From: Buddleja alternifolia
Lineage: Eukaryota; Streptophyta; Magnoliopsida; Lamiales; Scrophulariaceae
Assembly (NCBI GenBank): GCA_019426215.1
Contig: CM033408.1
Span: forward strand, 25,585,953-25,649,952
Direction: 5' to 3'
Length of the DNA: 64,000 nt
Shown here: positions 1 through 11,504 of the stretch, one piece after another
Numbering within the stretch: position 1 is the first letter of the stretch
Layout of the letters: each line of letters begins with the position of its first letter
Translations under genes and position numbers: made by a program
Notes under the pieces: generated by a model
What the model was told of the DNA's origin: nothing
Seen by the model: the letters and a program-made list of their open reading frames with translations, nothing else
The model's database searches: none

Positions 1-283
1 TCAGGTACAACTTGTAACACATAGGAGTATATATAAATCGGCTATGAATAATTCGAAAACTTGCAATATTTCATATTTCAGTTCCCTACATATGCATAAA
101 TTAAAAAAATATATAATTCATGTGCATGAATTATTATTTATTTATTTCATCATGCATCGATAGGTTTCTTCCCATAGTGGAAAAATGAAATCTCTCATTC
201 GTTTTAGGCAGATTTTGCAAAATCACTTAAAAATTTGTGCGTTCATTTTCACCTATCATGTACTATTTTGTAATTATATTTGT
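1..283. other. AT-rich flank, no gene seen
   Basis: No credible coding frame, tRNA or splice structure is visible. The segment is AT-rich and ends at a short terminal-repeat-like sequence that begins with TGTTGG. Confidence 0.4.
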
Positions 284-347
284 TGGTGTAATATATTTTT
301 AGAGTAATAAATTAGATTTTGGATTTATTGTTTCATTGTGCCCAACA
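284..347 (+). repeat. short TG...CA repeat, left copy
   Basis: About 64 bases starting TGTTGGTGT and ending CCCAACA recur, in the same orientation and with mismatches, at 6837..6908. The TG...CA ends are like those of an LTR, so this could be a remnant of a very small LTR element. No primer-binding site is visible next to it and the origin is unresolved. Confidence 0.35.
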
Positions 348-462
348 ATCTTTTTTTTGTTTTGGTTTTTACCCCTACACACACCAACTAACTGTCTCAC
401 ACGGGAAAATGGCATTTTTAGTCCCTGAAGTGCCAGAAAGTGTCAGAGTAGTCCCTCAAGTG

Positions 463-642
463 AAAAAATTAACATTACCGTCCTTCAAGTCATATTTTTA
501 GTTTTAATGTGGTCCTTCTGATCAGTTTTCGATCACTTTTGTCCGGCCAAGGTGTCAAAGCAGAGGTATGCTCGTCTTTTTTTTATTTCACTTTAGTCCC
601 TGAACACAACAAATTCGTTTCAATTATGTCCCTGATCAATAA
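463..642 (+). repeat. inverted-repeat arm (left) of an element enclosing the copia insertion
   Basis: This stretch, with phrases such as GTCCTTCAAGTCATATTTT, GGTCCTTCTGATCAG and TTTAGTCCCTGAACACA, is repeated in reverse complement at 6653..6828 with scattered mismatches. The two arms enclose the copia retrotransposon plus about 1.2 kb of other DNA. The likely reading is an older DNA transposon or foldback element into which copia jumped. Confidence 0.6.
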
Positions 643-1162
643 TTGTAATAACAATGCATTCTTCAAAAAAAAAAAATCAGTTCAATGATAATGATTAATG
701 TTGATTACGATAATACTCCGTGCGTCCTACTTTTATGGGTCTATTGACACGCGGAAGAGGTGAAAGTTGTGTTTCTATACACTATTGCTCTCACAACTTG
801 TGGTTGAAAAGTTGGTAATATGGGGGTGCGGGTGTTCCATTTTTTGTTCTGATTAGAAGATGATGATTAATGTCCTCTTTCTGGACTAATTGTCCTTTCC
901 TGTCATCTACCAATACCCTTTTTCAATGGTATTTGCTCCATTACCATACTTCTTGTCCAGCACGCTGAAGAAATACCACTCCACATCTCTAGTTTTAAGC
1001 TTCGACTTGCCTAGAAAGCCCCAGAATATCAAAACTAAATTCGAACTTGAGAATAATGAAATGCACAAATCAAGAAAATACATGCATGGTGCTAACCACA
1101 TCAGCAGTTAAATGATACACACAAAGCATATCGAGATACATAAAGATTTCGACAGACTGGTG
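643..1162. other. interior of the inverted-repeat element, no gene seen
   Basis: This lies between the left inverted-repeat arm and the copia insertion. There is a small open frame at 890..1111 but no conserved motif, so I do not call a gene. Confidence 0.35.
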
Positions 1163-1167
1163 ATGTG

Positions 1168-1545
1168 TGTTGGAGTAGTAGCGGAAGTGTGATGAGCTTT
1201 CTATTTGGTGAAAAGCTTTATGCTTAGAAAGTTTTGTAATGTTAGTGGAAGAAGTATGAAAGGCACGGCTGATTTAGAATAAGAAATAAGATAAGAGCTG
1301 CTGCTCTTTTATATTATTAAAATTTAGCTTATGGTTTTTTTTGGCTTACTTACAAGTTGTATGGTACACCTCTATTTATAGTGATCAATAGATACATCTA
1401 GAAATGAGGTGGTTGGGAAATGTATATTCTAGATATTTCTTAGTCCACCACATACTAGATTTTTCTTAGACTACTAGATATTTTTTAGGTACATTTATCA
1501 AGATTGTTCTACACATTTCTTGAAAATTACAAATTAATTCTAACA
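1168..1545 (-). repeat. 3' LTR of the copia element
   Basis: 378 bp, TG...CA, about 98% identical by eye to the copy at 5639..6016. It is the 3' LTR because the polyprotein reads on the minus strand. It is preceded by the target duplication ATGTG at 1163..1167. Confidence 0.95.
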
Positions 1546-1554
1546 CTCCTCCTT
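1546..1554 (-). other. polypurine tract of the copia element
   Basis: Read on the minus strand this is AAGGAGGAG, immediately before the 3' LTR. That is where a retrotransposon primes plus-strand DNA synthesis. Confidence 0.75.
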
Positions 1555-4500
1555 AATTTGTAATTTTCAATTGCTGCTTGAACTTCTCGAATTTCTCCAA
1601 TGTGACTGCTTTGGTAAGGAAATCAGCTGGTTGATCATTTGTGTTGATAAAATTCATCGCAATCTCCTCCTTGCCCACTAATTCTCGAATAAAGTGTTGT
1701 CGTAGTTCAATATGCTTTGAGCGGGCATGAAACACCGGATTTTTAGTCATAGCTACAGTTGACATATTGTCGCAATATATTTTTGTCGGCTCCCTTTGCA
1801 TTTGTTGCATATCATTTAGAATTCTTTTCAGCCAAATTGCTTCACAGGCAGCCTCCGTTGCTGCAATATATTCGGCTTCTGATGATGATAATGCTACTGT
1901 CTTTTGCTTTCGCGAGCTCCATGAGATCACACTTGAACCAAGGCAAAAGATATAGCCGGATGTGCTCTTTCGATCATCTATGGATCCCGCCCAATCACTA
2001 TCAGTGAATCCAACCAGCTTGTTATCTTCTTTTTTGACATATTTGAGTCCAAGTTGTTTAGTTCCTTGAAGATATCACAAAATTCTTTTTGCAGCGACAA
2101 GATGATTTTTGCTAGGATCTTGCATAAATCTTGAAACCACACTCACTGCATAACATATGTCGGGTCTAGTGTGGGTGAGATAAATGAGTGATCCCACCAA
2201 GCTTTGTAAAACTTTCCCATCTGCCTTTTCCGAACCGTCATTCAATTGCAATTTTTCACTTGGCATCATGGGCGTGTTTACAGGCTTGCAGTTGGCCATG
2301 TGAAATTTCTTGAGTATGTCTTCAATATATTTCTCCTGTGAAAGAAAAATTTCTCCCTTGGCTTGTTTAACTTGGATGCCGAGAAAGTATCTCATTAAGC
2401 CAAGATCAGTCATCTCAAAATCTTTCATCATTTTTAACTTGAACTCTTTCACTGCTTTTAGGTCAGTTCCAAAATAAATTAAATCATCGACATATAAACA
2501 AACTATTAAAAAATTCGTACCTTCGTTTTTCACATATAGCGAAGGTTCATTCTTGCTTCTTTCAAATCCATTTTTGAGAAAGTAGCCGTCAATCTTGCAG
2601 TTCCATGCTCGTGGCGCTTGCTTTAATCCATATAACGCCTTTCTAAGTCTATAAACTTTGTTCTCCTTTCCTTCCACCACAAAACCTTGTGGTTGCTCGA
2701 CATAAACTTCTTCTTGTAGCTCGCCGTTCAAAAAGGCTGATTTAACATCGAGTTGATATACGTTGAGCTCCAATTGTGCTGCTACGGCGAGAGCCATTCT
2801 TATGGTTTCCATTCGAACTACTGGAGTGAATGTCTCATTGAAGTCGACACCAGGTTGTTGCGAGTATCCCTTTGCAACTAGCCGAGCTTTATGCTTTTTG
2901 ATTGAACCATCTTCGGCATATTTTATTTTATAAACCCATTTAAGTCCAATCACTTCTTTATTTTTAGGTAAATCAACGAGCTCCCAAGTTTTATTTTTCT
3001 CAATTACGGATATTTCCTCTTTCATTGCGTCAATCCACACATCTTTATTTTTTGCATCTTCAAAAGATTGAGGTTCGCAAGCAAAGTAAGCAACATTTGA
3101 AGATTCATAAATATCTCGTAAAAGACGTACCTTTCGTACTGGAAACTCCAAATCCGAAGATGAATCTTCATCATTTGAGTTGCTGGTACTTGGGGCCGAA
3201 TTTAAGTCTTGGCTCTGCGGGAGGTCTCTTGGTCCCGAGGTATTCATTTGAGTACTCATCGGGTGAAGCATGTTGTTTTGAGATGTTGCTTGATTGCTGT
3301 CTTCTTCCCAATTCCATGCTGCCATTTCATCGAATATCACATCCCTTGATATGATGAGTTTGTCGTTACTTGGGTTCAATAGTCGATAGCCCTTCGACTC
3401 CTCGCTATACCCAATGAATACAGGTCTTTCACCCTTCTTTTCGAATTTATCTTTATTTGGTGACTGATTTAGAGCGTAAGTGATGCACCCAAATACTTTC
3501 ATATGATCGACTTGAGGCTTTCGCTTGTTCCAGGCTTCAAACGGTGTCTTATTCCGAACAGCTTTTGTCGGTGACCGGTTGAGTATATATACGGCTGTAT
3601 TAACAGCTTCTGCCCATAATTTCTTTGGCATTCCTTTTTCTTCCAGCATGCTACGAGCCATTTCAGCAATAGTGCGATTCTTTCTCTCTGCCACACCGTT
3701 TTGTTGCGGACTATATTTTACCGTAAGTTGTCTTTGAATTCCTTCATCCTTGCAGTGATTCATAAATGCGTTGTAGATAAATTCACCTCCACGATCGGTT
3801 CGTAGAGTCTTGATTAGATGCCCACTTTGCCGCTCGACTAGGGCTTTGAACCGAAGAAATACAGAAAATGCTTCGGACTTTTCACTCAGAAAATAAATCC
3901 ACATCATCCGAGTGAAATCATCGACAAAGAGAATAAAGTATCTCTTACTATTTAGTGAAGGCGCCCTTGTAGGGTCAAATATGTCGGCATGAACCAACTT
4001 CAAAGGTGTTTTTGCCCTCCAAGATGTTTTCGGGAATGGAAATCTATGCATTTTCCCGTAAATGCATCCTTCACAAATTCTATTTTCTTTTTCAATTTTA
4101 GGAAGACCAATAACCATATTTTTTGAGTTTAATAAGTGCAACCCTTTATTATTTAAATGACCATATCTCAAGTGCCATAAATAAAAATTTTCAGATTTTT
4201 CCATTTTCAAGGCACAATGGTCATTTAGTGGCAAAGTTAGACGAAAATTTTTATTTGGGGCCATATCGATATTTGCCACTGTTGTGTTATTTTTCTTATC
4301 AATGATTTTGCATTTATTATTATCAAAATTTACCGAATAACCTTTTTCTAAGAGTTGACCAACACTTAATAAATTTGTAGCTAGATTCGGCACGTAAAGA
4401 ACATCATGAATAAATTTCTTTTTACCTTGCCTAGTGTGGACAGCAATGACACCTTTTCCTTCAACTTTTTGGACTTTGCCGTCTCCAAGTTTTACCTCCG

Positions 4501-5587
4501 ATGTGAAGGTTTGGTCAAGCTCCTCAAATATGTCGCGGTTGCTCGTCATGTGGTTGCTGCATCCACTGTCAATATACCATGTATCTTGCAACTCTTTTTC
4601 GACTTTTAGGCAAGAATAGAAAACTTGGTCTTCCTCCTCCTCTTTTGTAAAATTGGCCCTTTTCGTTTCTTGATTCTTTTGATATCGACAATCCCTTTGT
4701 GAGTGATTAGGGATTCGACATCTCTTACACTTGAAGTAGCAATCTTGTGAAGTATGATTATTCTTTTTGCAAATAATGCAACATTGATTTCCTTCACCTT
4801 TGTTGTTGAGTTTGCGCCTCTCTTGATTTCCTCCGTTGTAATGATTCTTCTTTTGAAATGCTCCTTTTTTGAAGTCAAGTTTGCTCGAGTCATTCTCCGA
4901 AAACTTGAGTTTGGATTGGAATGCTTGCTCGACGGACTGATTTGTCGACCTATTGATTCTTTGTTCATGAGCTTGTAGTGAACTCATGAGTTCGAAAGTC
5001 GACAACTTTGATAGGTCCTTTGATTCTTCGATCGCGGCAACACAATGGTCAAACTTTGGAGGTAAGCTTCTCAAAATCTTCTCGACCACTTTCTTGTCTT
5101 GAATAGTATCTCCAAGACATTGAATTTGATTTACGATAGTTGAGACTCTAGAAAAAAAATCTCCAATTTTTTCACTTTCTTTCATCGATAAGTTGTCGAA
5201 ATCTCTCCAAAGAGATTGCAACTTGATCGATATTACTTTATCATTTCCCCGAAATTCTTTTTGTAAAACTTCCCATGCTTCTTTAGCTTTTCTTTTATTA
5301 AAAATTCGAGGAAAGATAGATTTACTTACCCCCTGTTTTATATATCGAAGTGCCGTCGCATCTTTCTTTTGATTTTCTTTGAATTGCTTTTCTTGTGTAG
5401 CTGTCCATATGGTCGGATCTCCTTCAGCGGGTGGCTCTGGATACTCCTCTTCTATAACTTCTCATAAGTCTTGAGAGATGAAAAAATCCCTCATCTCGCT
5501 GCTCCAATAATCATAATGCTCTCCTTCAAATATTGGTACTTCACTTGGAGAGTACTTGAACATTGTAGTGGATAAACTTGTCGCCAT
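1553..5587 (-). pseudogene. copia gag-pol polyprotein with two in-frame stops
   Basis: From an ATG at 5587 a single frame of 1,345 codons runs to the end at 1553, broken by TGA at 5464..5462 (codon 42) and TGA at 2077..2075. The longest open piece is 2075..5221. Visible motifs, in order: a CCHC zinc knuckle (CIICKKNNHTSQDC) of gag; the protease site DSG near 4570; an integrase HHCC finger and catalytic D, D, E motifs (DIF, RTDRGGEF, GVAERKN); the reverse transcriptase site YVDD near 2490; and RNase H motifs DSDWAG and SSSEAEYIA, the last two beyond the second stop. No frameshift was seen. Both stops fit single C-to-T type transitions at a Trp and an Arg codon, by comparison with the family. 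There is no envelope-like frame. Confidence 0.93.
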
Positions 5588-5621
5588 GATTTATATGATG
5601 ACTGATCAAAGCCGTCTACAC

Positions 5622-5634
5622 GGCTCTGATACCA
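5622..5634 (-). other. primer-binding site of the copia element
   Basis: On the minus strand this reads TGGTATCAGAGCC, four bases after the 5' LTR. This is the usual plant copia sequence complementary to initiator methionine tRNA. Confidence 0.88.
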
Positions 5635-5638
5635 AATT

Positions 5639-6016
5639 TGTTGGAGTAGTAGCGGAAGTGTGATGAGCTTTCTATTTGGTGAAAAGCTTTATGCTTAGAA
5701 AGTTTTGTAATGTTAGTGGAAGAAGTATGAAAGGCACGGCTGATTTAGAATAAGGAATAAGATAAGAGCTGGTGCTCTTTTATATTATTAGAATTTAGCT
5801 TATGGTTTTTTTTTGCTTACTTACAAGCTGTATGGTACACCTCTATTTATAGTGATCAATAGATACATCTAGAAATGAAGTGGTTGGGAAATGTATATTC
5901 TAGATATTTCTTAGTCCACCACATACTAGATTTTTCTTAGACTACTAGATATTTCTTAAGTACATTTATCAAGATTGTTCTACACATTTCTTGAAAATTA
6001 CAAATTAATTCTAACA
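5639..6016 (-). repeat. 5' LTR of the copia element
   Basis: 378 bp, TG...CA, followed on the plus strand by the target duplication ATGTG at 6017..6021. It should hold the element's promoter, but I could not place a TATA box with confidence. Confidence 0.95.
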
Positions 6017-6021
6017 ATGTG

Positions 6022-6652
6022 TATACCAAACTCGATCGACGAATTAGTGAGCTAACACGAGATGAGAAGAATCAACTGAGAAAATGTAAGCGGACCAACT
6101 GAAAATCTCGCTTGTATTCCATTCCGAGGGAACAGACAAGTCAAATGTATGTATCAACAAGATTCAGAGAAACAGGGCTCAGGTTTATGCAATAATTTCC
6201 GTGATTTTACATAGTACACTTGAAAAGTTCTATGACTCCTATATTCACCATCTCCAAACTGCAAATGAGAATCAGATGTTTTTCCTTCTCATTATTCATT
6301 TCATCAACAAAGTCCATTATATTATGCCAGTACTGTATAATTAATGGCTTTGTACAACCACAACAGACATTAGAAAAATTAAATAACTTCAGATATATAT
6401 ATTCAAGAAAATGATTTAACTTATGCAATCATCATGTGAAGTACACTATTCATAACTATGCAAGGCATAATCAGAAAAAACAGTGAGTTTCAAGGCAAAG
6501 TATCTATATATCCATCATTCAATTAATAGTTACGATTGTAAAATGAAAACCTCAACACACGATCCAATTTTTGAAAACACAACAAAGCTAAAAAGGACTC
6601 AGAAAATTGAAATACACGGGAACTGCCAGTCCTTTTCTCGCTTCTTTTGGTC
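6022..6652. other. interior of the inverted-repeat element, no gene seen
   Basis: Continues the DNA at 643..1162 on the other side of the copia insertion. Short open frames only, with no recognisable motif. Confidence 0.35.
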
Positions 6653-6828
6653 AAATATTGACCGGGGACCTAATTAACACGATGTGTTCAGGGACTAAAG
6701 TGAAATAAAAAGATGAGCATACCCCTGCTTTGCCACTTTGGCCTGACAAAAGTGGTCGAAAACTGATCAGAAGGACCACATTGAAACTCAAAATATGACT
6801 TGAAGGACGATAATATTAATTTTTTGGT
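6653..6828 (-). repeat. inverted-repeat arm (right) of the element enclosing copia
   Basis: Imperfect reverse complement of 463..642, sharing blocks such as CTGATCAGAAGGACCACA and CAGGGACTAAAGTGAAAT. See the left arm. Confidence 0.6.
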
Positions 6829-6836
6829 TATATTTG

Positions 6837-6908
6837 TTGATGTGATATATTTGTAGAAGCCCTAAAATAATTAAAATTCGGATCTATTACTTCCACAATA
6901 CCCAACAA
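6837..6908 (+). repeat. short TG...CA repeat, right copy
   Basis: Direct, diverged copy of 284..347, starting TGTTGATGT and ending CCCAACA. It lies just outside the inverted-repeat arm, so direct and inverted repeats are combined at this boundary. Confidence 0.35.
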
Positions 6909-7182
6909 ATTGATATTGAGTGGATTAGGAGTGGGCGCCAGTGGAACGGACTCAAGTAAGGCTCGACTCCAGTTTGATCGTTTTTGAACTTGAGCTTAAT
7001 TATACCTGTTCGCAGGCACACGTGCTTGCAAATAAAAATATATTATTTATATATTAATACATGAAAAAATAAATGATAATACAGTATACACCACTATTTT
7101 GATCACGAAGCTTCTATTTGAAAATTATTTATCATATTAAGATAAAATGATACACTATTTCAAAATGGAATATATGCCAATG

Positions 7183-7192
7183 TCTATAAAAC
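7183..7192 (+). promoter_or_regulatory. TATA box of the UGT85A-like gene
   Basis: TCTATAAAAC lies 85 bases upstream of the ATG at 7277 and is followed by a pyrimidine-rich leader, the usual plant core promoter layout. Confidence 0.6.
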
Positions 7193-7787
7193 TCTTCTCC
7201 ATTCTCTCCTTTCATCATCTCCCATCCCTTCCTACGCTAGTGTGTGTATTTGTGTTTGAGAAAATAAAAAGGAAAAATGGGTTCCATAGCCAGAAATGAA
7301 TACAAACCCCATGCTGTATGTATACCCTATCCAGCACAGGGTCACGTCAACCCCATGCTCAAGTTAGCAAAGCTCCTCCACCATAACGGCTTTCACATCA
7401 CCTTTGTTAACACCGAGTACAACCACCGCCGTCTCCTCAAGTCCCGTGGCGTCTCCGCCCTCGAAGGCCTCCCCGAATTCCGATTCGCCACAATTCCCGA
7501 CGGCCTTCCAACGTCCGACGCCAATGCCACTCAGGATGTCCCCTCTCTTTGTGAGTCCACCACCAAAACATGCTTGGAACCCTTCTGCGAGTTGCTTGCG
7601 GAGCTCAATTGCTCCGATGCGCCTCCAGTGAGCTGCATCGTCTCCGATGGGGTGATGAGCTTCGCCGTGAAGGCGGCGGAGAGGTTTGGGCTGCCGGAAG
7701 TGCTGTTTTGGACGACAAGTGCGTGTGGTTTGTTAGGATACACGCAGTATCGCAATCTTGAGGAGAAAGGATACACCCCTTTGCAAG

Positions 7788-8770
7788 GTATTGTATATAT
7801 GTTGATAAATTAATTATAAGTTTATTATAGGGGAATGATATTAGCACTCCATTATTACTATAGGAGCTCGATTTTTAATTTTTAAACTAAAAAAAGATAA
7901 GTTGTGGCATGTGGTATAGTGGTGGAAGTGTTAAGTTTTAGCTCAAAAATTATATGTTCAAACCTTTCATTATCCATTTGGCCGCCATGTCATCTATTTT
8001 TCCTCCAATTCGAAAAAATCCCCCAATTTAGACATTTTTCAGCAGCCACGTCAACAATTTCTAACGAAAAGTACTCAAATTGCCAACTTTTACAAATGAT
8101 GTACCCAAACTGACACCCCCTTATATTAGTGTATCAAAAAAATGCAAGTCACGTTAGTGCACCAAAATTACAATTTCACCCTAAAGCCTATAGAGAGTAG
8201 CAAATGTAGTCATGTAAATTATGGCACTTTCAATTTACAAACAAGAACTATCCAATTTTCGTGGAATGAAGACGAATTTCAGCCAAAATTGAAAAGTTTG
8301 TCAGATGTTAGCATGTGTCAAGCACGTGACGTTTTAAATTTGGAAATTATTGATTTGGATGAAAAATCATCAATTGAGGATCAAAGATACTACTTATCAT
8401 GAATTATATATAGAACTAAAACTGCAAGTTTGTGCAAACTTGGTCATGTAAGTTTAGTGAGACTTGTAAGTTTAGTCGTACAAGTTAATGTGGGGTGGCA
8501 TTTTTAATCCTCATGTGTACAACGTGTGCTATTTTACCTTCAAAATGGAAAAAATTCCCAATTACACGGTCATATGACCGGCACAAGTCACACTCCAACC
8601 ACCTTTTTGACGATCGGTGGTATTTGTTCTTAAATTACAAGAAATCTAAAATTAGCATCCTTGAATTGTCACTGTCAGACTAGTTTTACAACTTCTATAA
8701 TGACAGGACGAATCTTGTAATTTTCACGCAACTATCAAGCTACTAACCAAAATTTTATATCCACAAGCAG
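7788..8770 (+). other. single intron of the UGT85A-like gene
   Basis: Starts GTATTG and ends CAAGCAG; the junction codon is Asp (G|AT). At 983 bp it contains open stretches without recognised motifs, and may include transposon debris. Confidence 0.8.
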
Positions 8771-9070
8771 ATGTGAGCAATGGATATCTGGAAACAACCA
8801 TCGATTGGGTTTCAGGGATGAATGGCATCAGATTAAGAGATTTTCCATCATTCATCAGAACAACAAATCCCAAAGACATCATGCTCAATTTTCTATTACA
8901 AGAAATTGAGGCTATCCCCAGAGTCAAAGCTTTAATCCTCAACACATTCGACGCGTTAGAACAGGACGTTCTGAATGCACTCTTCGCCATGTATCCGAGC
9001 ATTTACGCTATTGGCCCCCTTCAGCTGATTACGAATCATACTCTTGACGATAGGCTTAATTCCATCAGTA

Positions 9071-9471
9071 CACTACAAAAAAAATTATTATTGCCCATGG
9101 CAATATGCCATGTTGAAAAGTCCATTTGTCATGGTTAAAATCAATTGACCACGGCTTGGCTACGGCTTTGACCGTGATATTTGCAAGCATGGCCAAAACA
9201 TTTACCATGACTTATAGCCATGATCAATGATTTGTTCATTGTAAAGACCATGGCTTTTAGCCATGATAAAAAAGTGATAGATTAACATTTCTTCCATCAT
9301 AACTAGTTAGTGCTTAAAATAGTTAGCATTCTTTTTCACCATAGCTAACTTTAGTGTGGCTATATGGAACATTCACCACGGTCAAATTAGCCATGAGCTT
9401 AGACTGTTATAGACCACGGTTTTAAACCATCACATATATTTTCATTGTCAATACTCAATTTTCTTGTACTG
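9071..9471 (+). mobile_element. non-autonomous CACTA-type insertion in UGT exon 2
   Basis: The left end is CACTACAAAAAAAATT and the right end, reversed, is CAGTACAAGAAAATTG; both match the CACTA(C)AAGAAAA type of terminus. A 3-bp target duplication GTA flanks it (9068..9070 and 9472..9474), as is usual for CACTA elements. Inside are many short CCATG/CATGG motifs in both orientations, like the subterminal repeats of this superfamily. There is no transposase, so it must have moved in trans. Confidence 0.88.
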
Positions 9472-10111
9472 GTACCAATTTGTGGAAAGAAGATTGGATT
9501 GCATCAAATGGCTCGATGCAAAAGATCCCAAGTCGGTCGTGTACGTGAATTTTGGCAGCATTACTGTGGTGACGGCTCAGCAGCTGACTGAATTTGCATG
9601 GGGACTGGTCAACAGCAAGAAGGCATTTCTGTGGATCATTAGGCCTGATATAGTTGTTGGTGACTCGGCTATGCTGCCACCGGAGTTTGTGGAAGATACT
9701 AAAGATAGAAGCAAATTAATTAGTTGGTGTCCACAAGAGAAAGTGTTGAACCACCCTGCGGTCGGAGGGTTCTTGACACACAGCGGGTGGAACCCGACTA
9801 TAGAAAGTATTGCTAGTGGAGTGCCGGTGGTTTGTTGGCCTTTCTTTGCTGAGCAGCAAACGAATTGTCGGTTTAGCTGTGTGGAGTGGGAAATCGGGAT
9901 GGAGATTGATAATGATTTAAAAAGAGATGAGGTGGAGTTGATGGTGAAAGAGATGATGGGTGGTGAAAAGGGAAAGAAAATGATGGAGAAAGCTACAGAG
10001 TGGAAGAGGAAAGCAGAAGAGGCAGTTGCGCACGGGGGATCTTCGTATTTGAATTTGGATAAACTGATTAAAGGGGTGCTTTTACAACGAGAAGTTATCT
10101 CCAACTTTTGA

Positions 10112-11083
10112 TATAATCGCAATCATTTAAATTCATATATATCTCACTACATTAATAATTGTGATTATTTGGGAGTATTTAGAGTCAGCAAGTCAAAAAA
10201 AAATGTCAGTTTGGTGTTGTATCGTTTTGTGATAATTTTATTGTGTTCCTTTTTTAAAACAAAGGGCGTCATCAACTCTATTGTTGCTTGTTCAAATGCT
10301 TTTCTATTGTATCAAAAAAAGAAAAAAATTACATAATTCAATTGATGGTTCATTGTGTCACTTTTTGAAATATGGTTTTTGTAATTAGGATTTGATATTG
10401 GCGCTTCGAAACTATTTTATTTTATATAAAGAAGACAAATGACAGGACCGCTAATTCTTTAATAAAAAGTCAATCGTTGAAAGTTTAGAAAAAATGTCAT
10501 TCGATAATCAATTCAATCTTTTCATTTTTTAATAATAATTTTTCCAAATAAATAAATTTTAACGTATTGCAATACATACTTGTATACAAACGCAAAATTC
10601 TTCATTCAAGAACATTAGAGCAGTGCAAAGGATATCTGTTTATTATTATTTTGTGATGATGCTCAAAATTTGGTATTGATTTACGCATGTTATAGAATTT
10701 CATATAATGTTTTAGAATTATTCAATTTTTAATTTATGTATTTATTATTCATACGGAATAAATAATAAGGAGAATATCCACTACGTGATAGTGGCTTATT
10801 TTGATTGCATAAAGGTAGTTTTACAATTCAATAATGAAGTATATAATGGTTTGAGTATGTGGAATCAAGTGGTAGCTCTTATAGCTCGTTTTCGACTCGG
10901 TCAAACCCGTGTGTATTTTATAAAATAACTTACTAATTATATGACAAGTGTAATACACTATATTTGTGAAATACAATTGGGTGCAGTCAAGCCGGGTCTG
11001 GACTATAATTTTCCGATTGATATGGAAACCACCGGAGGAGGAAGTTTTTTAAGTTATTCTTGATGGACGGAAAATTACCTTTT
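10112..11083. other. AT-rich intergenic DNA
   Basis: Downstream of the glycosyltransferase. Nothing recognisable is seen beyond simple AT-rich sequence. Confidence 0.4.
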
Positions 11084-11504
11084 TGTTCTCATATATTTGG
11101 CAATTTTTTTATGTTGGTCTCATTCATTACGGGATTCGCATATTGTGTCCCGAAACTTTTGAAATTCTCACATTTGGTCCCAACAGAATTTTTCATCCCA
11201 AATTCAACGGTCAATTCTGTTAGTCAACATTTTAAACAATTTTTTGGGTGAATTTGTATGAGTAGCACGTGATTTTGATAAAAGCATCGTAATATTGAAT
11301 AAAATACTTGCATGAGTTTATTCACGAATTCTCTCAAAAAAACAATCAGTCAAAATGTTGACTGACGGAGCTAACCGTTAAATTTTGAACGAAAAATTCA
11401 GTTGGAACCAAATGTGAGAGTTTTTAAAAGTCACGGGATACAAGGTGTGAATTTCGTAAAGAATGAAACCAAAATTAAAAAAGGCCAAACATATGCAACA
11501 AAAC
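11084..11504 (+). mobile_element. long-arm foldback (MITE-like) element
   Basis: Arms 11084..11234 and 11352..11504 are imperfect reverse complements, sharing blocks such as TCTCACATTTGG and GTCAACATTTT, around a loop of about 117 bp. It has no coding capacity. Its exact ends and target duplication are not clear. Confidence 0.7.

Larger units (their letters stand above)
1168..6016 (-). mobile_element. Ty1/copia LTR retrotransposon
   Basis: A structurally complete element of 4,849 bp. Two 378-bp LTRs (1168..1545 and 5639..6016) begin TG and end CA. The flanking 5-bp duplication ATGTG is at 1163..1167 and 6017..6021. A primer-binding site and a purine tract lie in the expected places for minus-strand transcription. 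One long frame reads, in order, gag, protease, integrase, reverse transcriptase and RNase H; integrase before RT is the copia order. I counted about eight differences between the LTRs (roughly 2%), so insertion was fairly recent. Two in-frame stops interrupt the polyprotein, so this copy is probably not autonomous. Confidence 0.96.
7277..10111 (+). pseudogene. UGT85A-type UDP-glycosyltransferase, disrupted by an insertion and a frameshift
   Basis: Family 1 plant glycosyltransferases move sugar from UDP-glucose to small molecules in the cytosol. Exon 1 is 7277..7787. Intron 7788..8770 is GT-AG, phase 1, at the position usual for UGT85A genes. Exon 2 starts at 8771. The N-terminal catalytic His lies in GHVNPM. 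The C-terminal PSPG sugar-donor box begins WCPQEKVLNHP (from 9724), and its AEQQ contains the Gln usual for UDP-glucose. The family's WNS in that box is WNP here. Exon 2 is split by a 401-bp CACTA-type insertion (9071..9471) that brings an in-frame stop. Just after it, near 9494, one base is missing between WKE and LDCIKW, so even clean excision would leave a frameshift. The rest reads well to the TGA at 10109..10111, so inactivation looks recent. The substrate cannot be told. Confidence 0.9.

Noticed and set aside
8142..8402. 86-codon frame inside the UGT intron
   Set aside because: No motif, and it lies in an intron whose splice sites fit the family exactly.
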